The notes beneath the pieces were generated by a model, which was given only the letters and a program-made list of their open reading frames with translations, did no database searches and was not told the origin of the DNA. Of a stretch of DNA of 64,000 bases, positions 17,851-28,800 are shown piece after piece (positions within the stretch are counted from its first letter, which is position 1; the number at the start of each line of letters is the position of its first letter). The stretch is from Aquabacter sp040049275 (GTDB taxonomy: Bacteria > Pseudomonadota > Alphaproteobacteria > Rhizobiales > Xanthobacteraceae): assembly GCF_040049275.1 (NCBI RefSeq), contig NZ_JBDZDT010000001.1:248001-312000 (forward strand), in the 5' to 3' direction. Position numbers and translations under genes: made by a program.

Positions 17851-20800
17851 TCAGAACTGCACCGACAGGCGCAGCGATCCCATGTTGCGGGACGTATGCT
17901 CCGAAAAGGCGCCCTCATACTCAGCCCGAAGGCCGAAGCCGTGCTGAAGTCCCGTCAAGTCGATTCCCGCTCCGACCCGGGCATAGATGTCGTCCATGGG
18001 CAGCACCACGGAGAAGCCGCCGGCAGCGGCAGGAGCGGCAAGCAAGCTCACCGTATTCGACCAGCTGTCGGTGCTGGAAAGGGTGACCCCGGCCTTGGCA
18101 TAGCCGCGCAGGACCATCCCGCCATTAAGATCGAGCCGTGTCCCGAACTCGACCGCGGGGGTCGCGAGCGCCGTCCATTGGGCGCTGCCTGAAACCTGGC
18201 GGTCGAGCAGGCCAGCGCCGGTCTCCGCATAGCCGGACAGGCTGGTATAGAGCAGGTCGAGATCGACGAAGGGCCGCGCATAGAAGCGGTCGCCGCCGAT
18301 CGTATAGGCCGCCCTCAGGCGTGCAGCGCCTGCGCCCAGGTTGTTCGTGCCCTCGGCAAGGCCGCCGAGGCTTCCGAGCGCCGCCCATCGCGTGACGTCG
18401 TAGGAACCGAAGCTTCCGCTCGCGGCCGCCGCAAACTGCCAGGGGCCCGTCTCATATTTCAGGCTGGCACCGATCCATCCCGTGCTGCCATTGGCGGAGG
18501 TGGCCCCGCCGCTGATGAGGCTGTCATCATAGCCGGCGGCGATGCCGAAGAACCAATGCGGCGCGATTTCCTTCTGCATTCCCACGGCATAGCTATAGAC
18601 GGTGTCGCTATAGCCGGCCGCGCCGCCAAAGGCGCTCTGGTCGAAGACCTGTCCCGAAGCGACGGCCCAGACGCAGCTCGTCTGGGTCACGATGGCTGTC
18701 TGTCCTTCGAAGACCGGGCAGCTCATCAGGCGATCCAGATGCTGCTGCGCGAGGCTGATGCTCTCCGCGCCCGTCGCGTTCACCGTTTCGGAGGCGAGGT
18801 TGGACAAAACCGCCGGATACGCGGCGAGATTGATATTGGCGAGGGCGCCGAACACTGGCCCAAGGCCGCCGCCGCCGGCGTTCCACGCCGCCTGCAGATG
18901 CCCTGCCGCGCGTGCCTGGCCGGGATTGAGACCGAAGGCCGGCTGATTGAAGTCCGCGGTCGCCGAGACGGCGTAGCTTGTGCCGCTCTGCGAGACATCG
19001 AAATCGAACATATTGGCCTGCGCGCCATCAAGCGTGCCGGCGGCCGTGCCGGAGACATCTAGGAAAGTGAGCGGGCTGTTCGGCAGCAGGTTCGAGGAAA
19101 CGACCTGCACGCGGCCATCGAGCACGGCATTTCCGCCGACCGAGAGGCGATCGACGGTCCGCGCGCTGAAATCGGCATCGATGACGAGGACGCCCGTCCG
19201 GGTCTGCACGAAATCGCCGGTGAGCGTGGTGCGGTCGAACGATCCGGGCGTGCCGATGAAGATTTGGCCCCTATTGACCAGTTGCGCCGCGGCGACGGTT
19301 GATCCGGTGTGGAGCGAGCCCGTGGGGCCGTTGGTGAAGGTGCCGGTGCCGAGGCTCACCGAGCCCGAAGCTACGCCGTCATTCTGGACATCGACGCCGC
19401 TGGAGCCCGTATAGGCGATGAGCTGCCCCGACAGCGCGCTGATCGAAGACGTCACATCGACGGTGATCAGGTTGTTCTGCGTGGGATCGGTCGAGGAGGG
19501 ATGGATGCCGCCGTCCACCCAGATCGCAGCGCCCTCGCCGGAGCCGCCCTGGATCCGCGAACCGATCAAGTTGACGACGACAGTCTGCGCCCCGGTATTG
19601 GCTGCGGCGCCCTGCACCGGCGCGCTCTGCGCGAAGATACCGACGCTGTTCGCGCCCGTCGTCTGGATGAAGGTGGAGTCGAGATTGACCGTGACCTGGC
19701 CGGCGGTGCCGGAGCCTCCCGATCCCGTGGAGCCGGCATAGAGTGTGCTGCCATAGCCGATCAGGCCGCCGCCGGCGGCAACGCTCTGCGCGATCACGCC
19801 GTGAGCGCTGGCCCCCGTCGTGTTGATGCCCCCCACAAGGTTCAGCGTCACGGCTCCGCCATTGCCCTGGGCGGCGGCATTGGCCGGCAAGGTGGTCGAG
19901 AGCGTCGGCGTGCCGTTGACGTAACCCGCCACGCCGCCGCCACCACCGATGGACTGGGCGACGATGCCGTGGGCGCCCACGCCTGATGTGGTGATGTTCG
20001 AGCTAGCCTTGGTATCGAGCAAGGTGACGGTGACGGCACCGCCGTTCTGGAGGATCCCGTTGGGCGTGCCGCCCAGGACGGGCATCACGGTCGCGGTGCC
20101 CGGCACGGTGAAGCCGAGGCCGCCGCCGCCGCCGATGCTCTGCGCCAGCAGGCCGATGGCATTGTTGCCGGAGGTCGTCACCCGCAGCTGCGAATTGACC
20201 GAGACTTCGCCGCCATTGCCGTTGGAGCCGGTGCCGCCGCCCACCGCCAGCGAGATGGAACCGCTCGTTTGCGGCGTGGTGAGCGAGACGCTCCCGCCCG
20301 CGCCGGCGATGCCGCCGCCGCCGCCGATGGATTGCAGGACGATGCCGTGCGCACCGAGGCCCGAGGTCGTCACGGCATTGAGGCTCTTATCGAAGGCCGT
20401 GCTGGAACCGGTCAGGCTGACCGAGCCGCCGCTGCCGGCCCCTCCCCCCGAGCCCCCGCCGCTCGCCCCGATGGTGATGACACCCGACGCGGTGTCCGAG
20501 CCATTGGCGGCCACGCCGCCGCCGCCGCCGACGCTTTGCCCGACGATGCCATAGGCCGAATATCCCGACGTGGTGACCGAGCCGTTTTCCAGCGCAAGGT
20601 TGACCTGCCCGCCGGCACCGCCGCCGCCGCCGGCGCCGCCGATGCCACCGCCCAGATTGAGGCTGATGACAGGGGCCGCGCCCGAGCCGGTGGCGGTCGC
20701 GGTGCCGCCCTTGCCGCCGCCGCCACCCACGCTCTGCGCCAGGATGCCGTGGGACCAGTCGCCGGCCGTGGTGATGAGTCCCGCATGGGTGACGTTGATC

Positions 20801-23800
20801 GTGCCGCCGGGGCCGCCTTCGCCCCCCGTGCCGCCGACCGCCATGGAGAGGGTGGCGGAATAGGGCTCGGTCTTGCTGATGCCCGTATTGGTGATGAATT
20901 CGCGCAGCCAGACGCCGTCCTGCAGGATCAGCGGGCTGTCAGCGGAAGCGTCAGAGCCGGCCGAGCCGCCGAGACCGCCGCCGCCGCCGATGCTCTGCGC
21001 CAGCACGCCGGGCGCGTCGCCACCATGGGTGGCGATCTGCCCGTTCACCGTCACGTTGACGATGCCCCCGGCCCCGCCGCCGCTGCCGCTGCCGCCCACC
21101 GTGCCCTCCACGGTGCCGGAGGGGGTGACATTCTCCAGATAAGGTTTTCCATCCTGCACCTTCGCCACTTGGAAGGTGAAGCCCAGATCGAGCATGCCGC
21201 CGCCCGAGGTGCCACCGCCGCCGCCAATGCTCTGCGCCACGATGCCCGCCGACCCGGAGCCGAAGGTCTGGATGCTGCTGCCGCTGTTCAGCGTGACGTC
21301 GGCCTCGCCGCCATTCCCGCCGCCGGTGGAAGCGCCGCCGACACCAATGGCCAAGTGGCCGTTGCGCGTGCTGCCATAGTCCGCCGTGGTGCTGGATCCG
21401 GTGCCGCCATTGCCGCCGCCGCCGCCGATCGACTGGACGAGGATGCCGTTGGAATAATCACCAACGGTCAGGATGCTCGCCGCCGCCGTGTCGCCGAGCG
21501 TGACCGCGACCGTGCCGCCATTGCCGCTCCCGCCGGTCTGGCCGCCGACCGAAACCGCGATGTCGCCCGTCCAGGTCTGCACCGACTTGTCCGTATCCGG
21601 ATTCTGGCCCAGCGTCCCGGCCCGGCCGTAGGCGACGGTCGCGGCCATGGCGGAGGAATCGCCGCCATTGCCGCCGCCGCCGCCGACGGACTGCGCGATG
21701 ACCGCATGCGAGCCCTGGCCCGCGGTCTCGACCACGGTGCCGCCGCCGAGCGTGAGAGTAACCGCGCCGCCGTCACCGGCGGAGCCCCCTGCCCCCCCGA
21801 CGGAAGACGCCACCGAGCCTGCGACCTCCTTCGTGGTGGCCGGAATATGGAGGGCAATGGCCACCGCCTGGGCGGAGGCCGTGCCGCCATTGCCGCCGCC
21901 GCCGCCGATGGACTGCGCGACGATGCCGTAGGCATCCGTGGGCAGCACATTGGTGGGGGTCGACTGCGGCACGGTGAGGGAGGGTGACTGCCCGGTGCGA
22001 ACCTGGAAGTTGGACGTATTCACGGTCACGTCGCCGCCAGCGCCGGCCGTGCCGCCGGAACCGCCCACCGCAACCCCGATCGAAATGCCGACGCCGATGG
22101 ACTGGGCGTAGGCGCCGCCGGCATTGCCGCCGCCACCGCCGATGGATTGCGCGACGACACCGATGGCGCCGCTGCCCTGGGTGGTGATGCCGCCCCCCGT
22201 CCCGGCAAAGGATGCCGCACCGCCGCCGCCGCCGGTGCCGCCCGTGCCGCCGACGCTGACTGAGATGAAGGGCCCGAAGTTCGGATCGTAGCTGTAACCC
22301 GCATTGCCGCCGGTGCCGCCGCCGCCGCCGATCGACTGGGTCAGTACGCCGAATGCTTGCGACCCAGTGGTGTCGATGCTGCCGCCGCTCATGGTGACGC
22401 TGCTGGTCGCGCCGTACCCCCCGGCGCCGCCGCTGCCGCCGACTGCGAACGGTCCCGTGGCGTCGCCGCCCGTGCCGCCGCCGCCGCCGATCGACTGCGC
22501 GACGATGCCGACGCCCTGGCTGCCCGAGGTGGTGATGGTGCCGGCATGGGTCACGGTGACGGGACCGCCATTGGACGCAAGACCGGAGGAGCCGCCGATG
22601 CCCGAATTGGCGAAGTCGAGGGTTCCCCCGTCTCCCCCGCTGCCGCCGATCGCCTGCGCCAGGATGCCGAACGCACCCTGCCCGGAGGTGATGATCGCGC
22701 TTCCCGCCTGGCTGGTCACCGTGACAGAACCCACGGCGCCGGCCGTGGCCCCACTGCCGCCCTGTCCGAAGATGCCGCCGGAGGCACCGCCGGCACCGCC
22801 GCCGCCCGACAACGCCTGCGCCACGATGCCGTGCGAAGCGGCGCCCAACGTGGTGATGCGGCCCCAGTTCTCCACCTCGGCCGCCTGGATCGCGGTGGTG
22901 TTGTTTTCGACGTAAGTATGGCCGGCCTGACCGCCAGCCCCGCCATTGCCGCCGACATTGGCGAAGATATCCGACGTGATCGATCCGACGCCGCCATAGC
23001 CGCTGACGCTGGACGCAATGATGCCGGGCGATGCCGCCCCATAGGTGGTGATGGATGTGCCCGCCTGGTCGAGCACCACGTAGACAAAGCCGCTATTGCC
23101 GCCATTGCCGCCGGGCTGCGGCGTGGAGCCGAAATTCGGGTTGGCGATACCCGCCGCGCCGCCCAGCCCGCCCTCGGACCGCGCGGCGATGCCGGGCGAA
23201 TAGGCCCCTTGCGTGACGATGCTGGCGGTATCGATCAGGCTCACATTGATGTCGCCGCCGGAGCCCGCGGCGCCGCCCGCGCCGGCATTGCCGGACTGGC
23301 CGGTGTCGCGATTGCCGCCATTGCCGCCATTGCCGCCCTGCGTCCCCACCACGATGCCGGCGGCGTAGGAGCCGTTGGTCTGGATGCTCGAAGACCCGCT
23401 CATCGTGGCGGTCGCGTCGCCCGCGGTGCCGCCCGCACCGCCATAGCCGGCATCTCCGGCGGGGTTGTCGTTGGTATCGTAGGTCGAGCCGTCGCCGCCA
23501 CGGCCGCCGATCGCGAGGACGACCATGCCCGGCGACAGGGCTCCCGTGGTCGAAAGTGCGGCGGTACCCGCAAGGCTCGCCCCGGCGCCGCTCGCGGCGC
23601 CGCCCTTGCCGCCATTGCTATCGTTTCCGCCCTCGCCCACCCCGTTGACGAGGTGGTTGTTGCCATCGCCGCCGGCACCGCCGGTGCTGCGCGCCAGAAT
23701 GCCGGCAAACCCGTTGCCGATGACGGAGACCTGCGCGTCCTGCACCTGCACCGCCGCGCCCCCAGCCGTGCCGCCGGCGCCGCCGGCGATCACCGGATTG

Positions 23801-25299
23801 GCACCGATCTCATGGCTCGCTTCGTACGGCGACCCGCCGGTGCCGCCCTGGGTGAGCGCGGCGACGGCCGCACCTGTCAATATGGGGAAGGCACTGATCG
23901 GCGTCGGGGGAGTGTAGCCGGGCGGCACGTCATTCTGCGAGGTGATGAAGACGTTCCCGCCCTGGGTGAGCGTCACGAGGGCGCCGGCAGCGCTCCCGCC
24001 GCCACCGCCGGAATAGTCCTGGGTATAGGTCGGCTGTCCGTCGGCACCCACGCTGGCCGCGACGATGCCGAAGGCAACCTCGCGGGGGAGCGGGGCGCTC
24101 CCGCTGCCGAGGTTCCAGTTCCAGTTGACGCCGACCTGGCCGCTATTGTTGACCACCACGGTGCCGGCGCTGCCGCCCACCGCGCCGCCGCCGCATCCCG
24201 TCCCGTTGGTGTCGCACTTGCTTCCGGACGCACCGGCGCCCTGGCCGGCAAACCCGCCATTGGCGGTCGCGGAGATGGCGCGAAAGCCGAACACGTCCGA
24301 ACCGGTGGAATAGGATTCCTGGCCGGAGGTGTATCCGCCGATCGTGAACGTGGGGCCATTCAGGCCGACGCTGACGGTGCCCGAATTGTTCACCGTCACG
24401 TTGCCGGCCGCGCCGCCATTGCCGCCATTGCCGGAGCCCCCGAACGTGGGGAGCCCGAAATCGTCGGTTCCGTTGGAGAGCACGCCGCCGCCCTGTCCAC
24501 CAACGGCCTGAGCAATCAACGCCATTCCCCCGCCCGGCAGCGTGGCGGCAGGCATTGCGATGGACGACGTGTTGTTTACGACAACGTCGCCCGAATTCCC
24601 GCCTGCCCCGGCATCATACTTGCCGTTGGAGTTGCTGTAGCTGCCGCCATACCCGCCCACGCTCTGAATCCAGAAGGCGTTTGCATTTATCCCGGCCGTG
24701 CCGTTTCCGCCGAGGCTGATGGAGTTGCTGTTCGTCGCGGTGACCGTGCCCGTGATCCCGCCGGCGCCGGCGGGCCCGCTGCTCGATCCCATCCCCGACG
24801 TGCCGGTGACGTTGGCATTTAGCCCATAGCCGTATGAGCTGCTCAGAGGGAAGGTGATGACCTGGGTGTTATTGAACTGTGTTGCGTCTGTCGGGGAGTT
24901 GCTGTTGAGGAAGATAGGCACGCTGACCGGGTTGCCTGCCGGAACGTCGGCGACACAGGGATTGGTGCCCGTGCATGCGACGGTGGTCTGGGCCGCCACG
25001 GACCCGGCAGGCAGCATGGCCAGCATCGCCAGTCCGAGAGCGGCGGACCCGCCTGTTATGACCGGGCCGGTCTTGCTCCCACCGCGCGCGCCGAGGCCGC
25101 GCGGCACGGACGCCGCCGGGCCCCGCTGGGGCGCCGATCGCGCCGGACCGTGCGCTGAGCACAATATTGCTGTCGAAGACACCGAAGAAGATAGCGTCGC
25201 CGGCCGGATGATCGACTTGGGCAGGGGGGCCGCCCGCCCGGCTGTTCCAGCCAGTTTATACCGAGCCACAACCTCATGAGGTCCGATCGCGCTCTTCAC
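17851..25299 (-). CDS. Autotransporter 2: giant glycine-rich adhesin-like protein (2482 aa)
   Basis: Type Va secreted surface protein. An unusually long basic N-region (about 75 residues) precedes a hydrophobic signal core (ITGGSAALGLAMLAMLPAGSVAAQ, residues about 80-105). The passenger (about 105-2150) is a predicted right-handed beta-helix built from irregular 45-80-residue repeats, each with a block like HGIVAQSIGGGGGNGG; at least a dozen such blocks occur at about 1050-1900. The barrel occupies the last 280 residues and ends with the expected aromatic RLSVQF. A conserved pair of cysteines (MSCPVFEG, TSCVWA) lies at the passenger/barrel junction near residue 2190. The start codon is GTG at 25299 with a weak ribosome site; a later start nearer the signal is possible. 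The function is probably adhesion or aggregation, inferred from architecture only. Confidence 0.88.
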   Translation of the reverse strand: MKSAIGPHEVVARYKLAGTAGRAAPLPKSIIRPATLSSSVSSTAILCSAHGPARSAPQRGPAASVPRGLGARGGSKTGPVITGGSAALGLAMLAMLPAGSVAAQTTVACTGTNPCVADVPAGNPVSVPIFLNSNSPTDATQFNNTQVITFPLSSSYGYGLNANVTGTSGMGSSSGPAGAGGITGTVTATNSNSISLGGNGTAGINANAFWIQSVGGYGGSYSNSNGKYDAGAGGNSGDVVVNNTSSIAMPAATLPGGGMALIAQAVGGQGGGVLSNGTDDFGLPTFGGSGNGGNGGAAGNVTVNNSGTVSVGLNGPTFTIGGYTSGQESYSTGSDVFGFRAISATANGGFAGQGAGASGSKCDTNGTGCGGGAVGGSAGTVVVNNSGQVGVNWNWNLGSGSAPLPREVAFGIVAASVGADGQPTYTQDYSGGGGGSAAGALVTLTQGGNVFITSQNDVPPGYTPPTPISAFPILTGAAVAALTQGGTGGSPYEASHEIGANPVIAGGAGGTAGGAAVQVQDAQVSVIGNGFAGILARSTGGAGGDGNNHLVNGVGEGGNDSNGGKGGAASGAGASLAGTAALSTTGALSPGMVVLAIGGRGGDGSTYDTNDNPAGDAGYGGAGGTAGDATATMSGSSSIQTNGSYAAGIVVGTQGGNGGNGGNRDTGQSGNAGAGGAAGSGGDINVSLIDTASIVTQGAYSPGIAARSEGGLGGAAGIANPNFGSTPQPGGNGGNSGFVYVVLDQAGTSITTYGAASPGIIASSVSGYGGVGSITSDIFANVGGNGGAGGQAGHTYVENNTTAIQAAEVENWGRITTLGAASHGIVAQALSGGGGAGGASGGIFGQGGSGATAGAVGSVTVTSQAGSAIITSGQGAFGILAQAIGGSGGDGGTLDFANSGIGGSSGLASNGGPVTVTHAGTITTSGSQGVGIVAQSIGGGGGTGGDATGPFAVGGSGGAGGYGATSSVTMSGGSIDTTGSQAFGVLTQSIGGGGGTGGNAGYSYDPNFGPFISVSVGGTGGTGGGGGAASFAGTGGGITTQGSGAIGVVAQSIGGGGGNAGGAYAQSIGVGISIGVAVGGSGGTAGAGGDVTVNTSNFQVRTGQSPSLTVPQSTPTNVLPTDAYGIVAQSIGGGGGNGGTASAQAVAIALHIPATTKEVAGSVASSVGGAGGSAGDGGAVTLTLGGGTVVETAGQGSHAVIAQSVGGGGGNGGDSSAMAATVAYGRAGTLGQNPDTDKSVQTWTGDIAVSVGGQTGGSGNGGTVAVTLGDTAAASILTVGDYSNGILVQSIGGGGGNGGTGSSTTADYGSTRNGHLAIGVGGASTGGGNGGEADVTLNSGSSIQTFGSGSAGIVAQSIGGGGGTSGGGMLDLGFTFQVAKVQDGKPYLENVTPSGTVEGTVGGSGSGGGAGGIVNVTVNGQIATHGGDAPGVLAQSIGGGGGLGGSAGSDASADSPLILQDGVWLREFITNTGISKTEPYSATLSMAVGGTGGEGGPGGTINVTHAGLITTAGDWSHGILAQSVGGGGGKGGTATATGSGAAPVISLNLGGGIGGAGGGGGAGGQVNLALENGSVTTSGYSAYGIVGQSVGGGGGVAANGSDTASGVITIGASGGGSGGGAGSGGSVSLTGSSTAFDKSLNAVTTSGLGAHGIVLQSIGGGGGIAGAGGSVSLTTPQTSGSISLAVGGGTGSNGNGGEVSVNSQLRVTTSGNNAIGLLAQSIGGGGGLGFTVPGTATVMPVLGGTPNGILQNGGAVTVTLLDTKASSNITTSGVGAHGIVAQSIGGGGGVAGYVNGTPTLSTTLPANAAAQGNGGAVTLNLVGGINTTGASAHGVIAQSVAAGGGLIGYGSTLYAGSTGSGGSGTAGQVTVNLDSTFIQTTGANSVGIFAQSAPVQGAAANTGAQTVVVNLIGSRIQGGSGEGAAIWVDGGIHPSSTDPTQNNLITVDVTSSISALSGQLIAYTGSSGVDVQNDGVASGSVSLGTGTFTNGPTGSLHTGSTVAAAQLVNRGQIFIGTPGSFDRTTLTGDFVQTRTGVLVIDADFSARTVDRLSVGGNAVLDGRVQVVSSNLLPNSPLTFLDVSGTAAGTLDGAQANMFDFDVSQSGTSYAVSATADFNQPAFGLNPGQARAAGHLQAAWNAGGGGLGPVFGALANINLAAYPAVLSNLASETVNATGAESISLAQQHLDRLMSCPVFEGQTAIVTQTSCVWAVASGQVFDQSAFGGAAGYSDTVYSYAVGMQKEIAPHWFFGIAAGYDDSLISGGATSANGSTGWIGASLKYETGPWQFAAAASGSFGSYDVTRWAALGSLGGLAEGTNNLGAGAARLRAAYTIGGDRFYARPFVDLDLLYTSLSGYAETGAGLLDRQVSGSAQWTALATPAVEFGTRLDLNGGMVLRGYAKAGVTLSSTDSWSNTVSLLAAPAAAGGFSVVLPMDDIYARVGAGIDLTGLQHGFGLRAEYEGAFSEHTSRNMGSLRLSVQF
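19700..22840 (-). repeat. Tandem glycine-block coding repeats in autotransporter 2
   Basis: On the plus strand the phrase ccgccgccgccgat is followed by variants of cgactgcgcgacgatgcc many times, 150-250 bases apart. Each encodes (A/V)QSIGGGGG on the minus strand. The same unit recurs in autotransporter 3 (about 27900-31150) and in the broken gene 1 (about 15000-15400). These near-identical blocks give long homologous tracts between the three genes and could drive recombination among them. Confidence 0.8.
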
Positions 25300-25585
25300 G
25301 GCACATCCACTTATCTATATTTTTGCGGAAGATTATTTTTGTTATTTTACGTAAACATCCCATTGTAGGATATGTACTGCACTCTTATCGAACGAAGAGG
25401 AACGTCGCTCCTTTTCCGGCAGTATCGGACGGCGGTAAAGGGGTCAATGCTCATTCGATGAAACGGCCATTCCGGTCGATGAACCGGGTCCGCACACTCT
25501 TGTTTGGGATGCATGCGCCCTTGGGGCTTAAGGACCCAAGGCGCCTGAATGCCTCAGCGGGCCCACACCGGCGCTATGGCGCCCG
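25300..25585. other. Intergenic region upstream of autotransporter 2
   Basis: 25300-25400 is AT-rich compared with the coding DNA and probably carries the promoter of autotransporter 2; I see no strong -35/-10 pair. The rest up to the LytTR fossil holds the hairpin at 25515-25544 and no supportable gene. Confidence 0.5.
25515..25544 (-). terminator. Hairpin downstream of the LytTR fossil
   Basis: The arms gcgcccttggg and cccaaggcgc form about ten base pairs with one bulged C and a 9-base loop. It lies 41 bases after the stop of the minus-strand LytTR fossil and may be its former terminator. No T-tract follows. Confidence 0.3.
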
Positions 25586-25743
25586 TCAGCGCAAGACGCT
25601 GGCATCGCGCGCAGGCGGCGGGGCACGGCCGAGGAAGATCTGCGCCTGGAGGTCTGTCCATTCCACGCCCTGCATATGATCGAGATTGACGATCACGGAG
25701 CCGCTCAAACGGTAGAAGGGCGGATTAGGCAGCCGCAGGCCGC
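25586..25743 (-). pseudogene. LytTR-domain remnant (minus strand)
   Basis: The minus strand reads LRLPNPPFYRLSGSVIVNL, then DHMQGVEWTDLQAQIFLGR, and stops at 25586. It aligns with LPRPPFHRLSRSIIVNLDHVHRVEWTD...FLGR of the intact regulator at 10116, so it is the end of another response regulator. An in-frame TAG occurs just upstream (about 25751) and the receiver domain is gone. The last residues (APPPARDASVLR) no longer match. It lies between the 3' end of autotransporter 3 and the 5' end of autotransporter 2. Confidence 0.85.
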
Positions 25744-25821
25744 ACAGAGCCTAGAGGCGCGCAGACGGACAGAGCCGCCATGCACGCCGCCTATTCACGC
25801 AGCGGCAGAAATGACCTGCCC

Positions 25822-28800
25822 TCAGAACTGGACCGCGAAGCGCGCACTCAATTCCTGCGAGAGGTAGTTGTCGCCAATGTCGGCCTTGTATTCGGCGCGG
25901 ACTTCATAGCCCTTGGTGTCAAAGAGCTGCACGCCGGCGGCGAGGTTGACCAGCGTGGAGGGCATGGTCACTTCGGTCATGAAGTCGCCAATGGCGTCGT
26001 CCGCATCCGAGAGGCTGACGCCGATGGGCATGCTGTCCTTCGCGAAGAAGGTCATGCCCACAGAGCCGTGGGGCCGCAGCCACAGGCTGGGGGAGAGATC
26101 GAACCGCCCGCCGATCTCCACATTCGGGCTGAAGGCGAAGTTCCATTGCTGGGCAGAAGCGAAGTCCAGCGTCGTGCCGATGCCCTGCTCCTGATAGGCC
26201 GGCATATAGGTGTAGAGCACGTCGAAGTCTGCATAGGGCTTCACGTACCAGGTGGAGAACGCAAACTCGTAGCTGGCGCGGAACCGCCCACCGCCGGTCA
26301 GCACGTTTGAGGTGCCGGTCGCCTGATCGACGTCGTCTCCGATGTCGATCACCCGGTCGGTCTGGTAGCTGCCGAAGCCGAGATGGCCGGAGAGCGCGAA
26401 AAGCCACGGCCCGATCTGGTGCTTCAGCGAGAGCGCGGCGTCGGCGCCGTTGCCCTCGGTCGAGGAGAAACCGTCGCTGCCGTTGAGCCATGACTGGGTG
26501 AAGCCTGCGGTGGCGCCAACGAACCAATCGTCGATCACTTCCCGCTGGATGCCGACACGGTAAGTGACAGCACTTTGATTGTAGCCGGAGGCTTCGGCGG
26601 AGCTGGTCTGGTCAGTCCATGTGCCGATGATACGTGCCCAGGCGCAATTGGATTCCTCCATGAGCGTGCTCGAGCCCTCGAAGATCGGGCAACTCAGGGA
26701 AGCATTCATAGACATGCGGGCGTTCAGCGTCTGAGACGTGAGCGTGCTGGAGGATTCTTCGGGAACGAGAGAATCGATGCTCTGCATGTACTCCGCGGCG
26801 GATGTCACGCGGGCGAAGTCGCCAAACGTATTGGCCATCTGGTCGTTGATGGAGTTCGCCCCTGCGTTCCAAGCCCTCTGAAGATAGGCCATGACCGATT
26901 GTTCGCTTGCGTTCGCCTGGAGGCCCGCGATCGGCACGAAATTGGCTTGGGGCTTAACGTAGAGATCTTGGAACGGTTGCCACATGACCACCATTCCATC
27001 CTTGCTGACAGGATCAAGGGACTGACTTCTTCGCGTCTGCCACGTGAAAGGTGCAGCGTCATTGGCGCCAAAGACGCCAATACTCCCGCTCATACTTCCC
27101 CTGGTCGTGATTACTTTAAATTCTTCCGGCCTCAGCCCGCCCACGACATGGACCTTGATCTTGCCAGCGAGATTAACGTTGACGTTGGGGTCGGCTCCGA
27201 GCCCGAGGATCCCTCCGCTGTTGCTGCCGCCGGCTCCCGTGATGCTGAGCAGGTCACTCTTCGGCTGGCCCGTCGCGGAGGTCGACGTGACATCGACGCG
27301 CATGGAGCCTCGATCGTTCTGCCGGAATTCAGCAGCGCTTACCGACAGCTTGCCGAAGGTGCCGTTACCGCCGATGTCCAGCGTGCCGAAATTCTCGAAG
27401 AGGCCCCTCGGCCCCACAGCGACAACGCCTTGTCCCTCAAGGCTTTTATAGGTTCCGAAGTTGGAGAAATCATTGTAGGCATCCAGGACGCCCCCTAGAT
27501 CGACGTCTCCTATGACCGTGCCGTCGTTGAACACACGATCATTTCCAAAGGAGGCAATGATCGCCTTGCCAGACTCGGCCCCGACCTCCGAACCGGGGGC
27601 GATCTGGACCCTGTTATAATAGCCACCATCGATGCGGATTGCGGCGCCCGAGCCAGAGCCGCCCCACAGCTTGCCCTCGTGTTCGATCCTGATGGCATTC
27701 ACCTGACCGGACAGATCGTAAGCAATCCTCGTCGGATCGAGAGAGCCGTCCGACTTCTGCACGCCGGTTTGTGCAAAGATCGCGTAGGAGTCTTTGCCGG
27801 TGGCAGAGATATCGCCTCTGGTATTGATCTTTATGACTCCGCCGACGCCCTTCATCAGCGCATCCCGGCCCGCGCTCTGATTGACCGATGGCATGTTGCC
27901 GCCGTCCACGTTGAACCAGGCGCCGCCGCCGCCACCGAGGCTCTGTGCGAAGATGCCATGGGCGCGCTCGCCGGTGGTCGTGATGGCAAGCTTGGCGTTG
28001 CGATCCTGCATGTGGATGTCGATCAAGCCACCATTACCGGTCGCGCCGTGCTTGCCGGTGCGAAAAAAGCCGATAGAGGGCAGAGGGAACCCGTTGGGCC
28101 CGATGATCGGCTGAGGAGGGATATATCTGCTCCACTCCGTCGGTCCCTTGATCGTGACCGATCCCTTGCCGGCCCCCGCATATCCGCCGCCGCCGCCGAT
28201 CGACTGCGCGAATACGCCTGATGCGCCCGCCCCGCTCGTTGTAATCTTGGCGCCCTTGGCGAACTCCACCTTGACCGTGCCGCCATCTCCCTTGGTGCCC
28301 GACGAGCCACCCAGGACGGTGTTGCGGATGATCTCCGAGGCGGGCAGTGCGTGGGCGCCAAAGCCACCACCGCCACCGATCGATTGGGCAAAGATGCCCA
28401 TGGCGCCGAGCCCCGTGGTCTGGATCGTACCGGAATGGACCACCGAGACGGCCCCGCCATTGCCTTCGTTCTTGCCCTCGCCTTCGCTGCCGCTCCTCGC
28501 GCCGCCACCGATATTCACCGAGGCCGTCAGCGGCGGCAGGATGGAGTTGCCGTCCCGTCCGGCACTGGCGTCGTCCCCGATAGCGCCGAGGCCGAGGTCC
28601 TTCAGGACGTCATTGGCCGCGTTCAGGGCGTCCAGTTCTGCCTGCGAGGTCACCAGCAGGTCCGCCGACACCGGAGACTTGCGATCGAGGAAATAGGCCC
28701 CGCCTCCGCCACCGACGCTTTGCGCCACGATCGCATGGGCCTCCTGGCCGGCGGTGATGATCTTGCCGCTGTTCTTGACAATCGCATCGCCGCCCTTGGA

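Noticed and set aside
17851..25299. Several long plus-strand open frames (up to about 820 codons) inside autotransporter 2 and similar ones in genes 1 and 3
   Set aside because: They are the antisense of GGC-rich glycine repeats and give low-complexity Ala/Arg/Pro/Asp protein without domains or ribosome sites.
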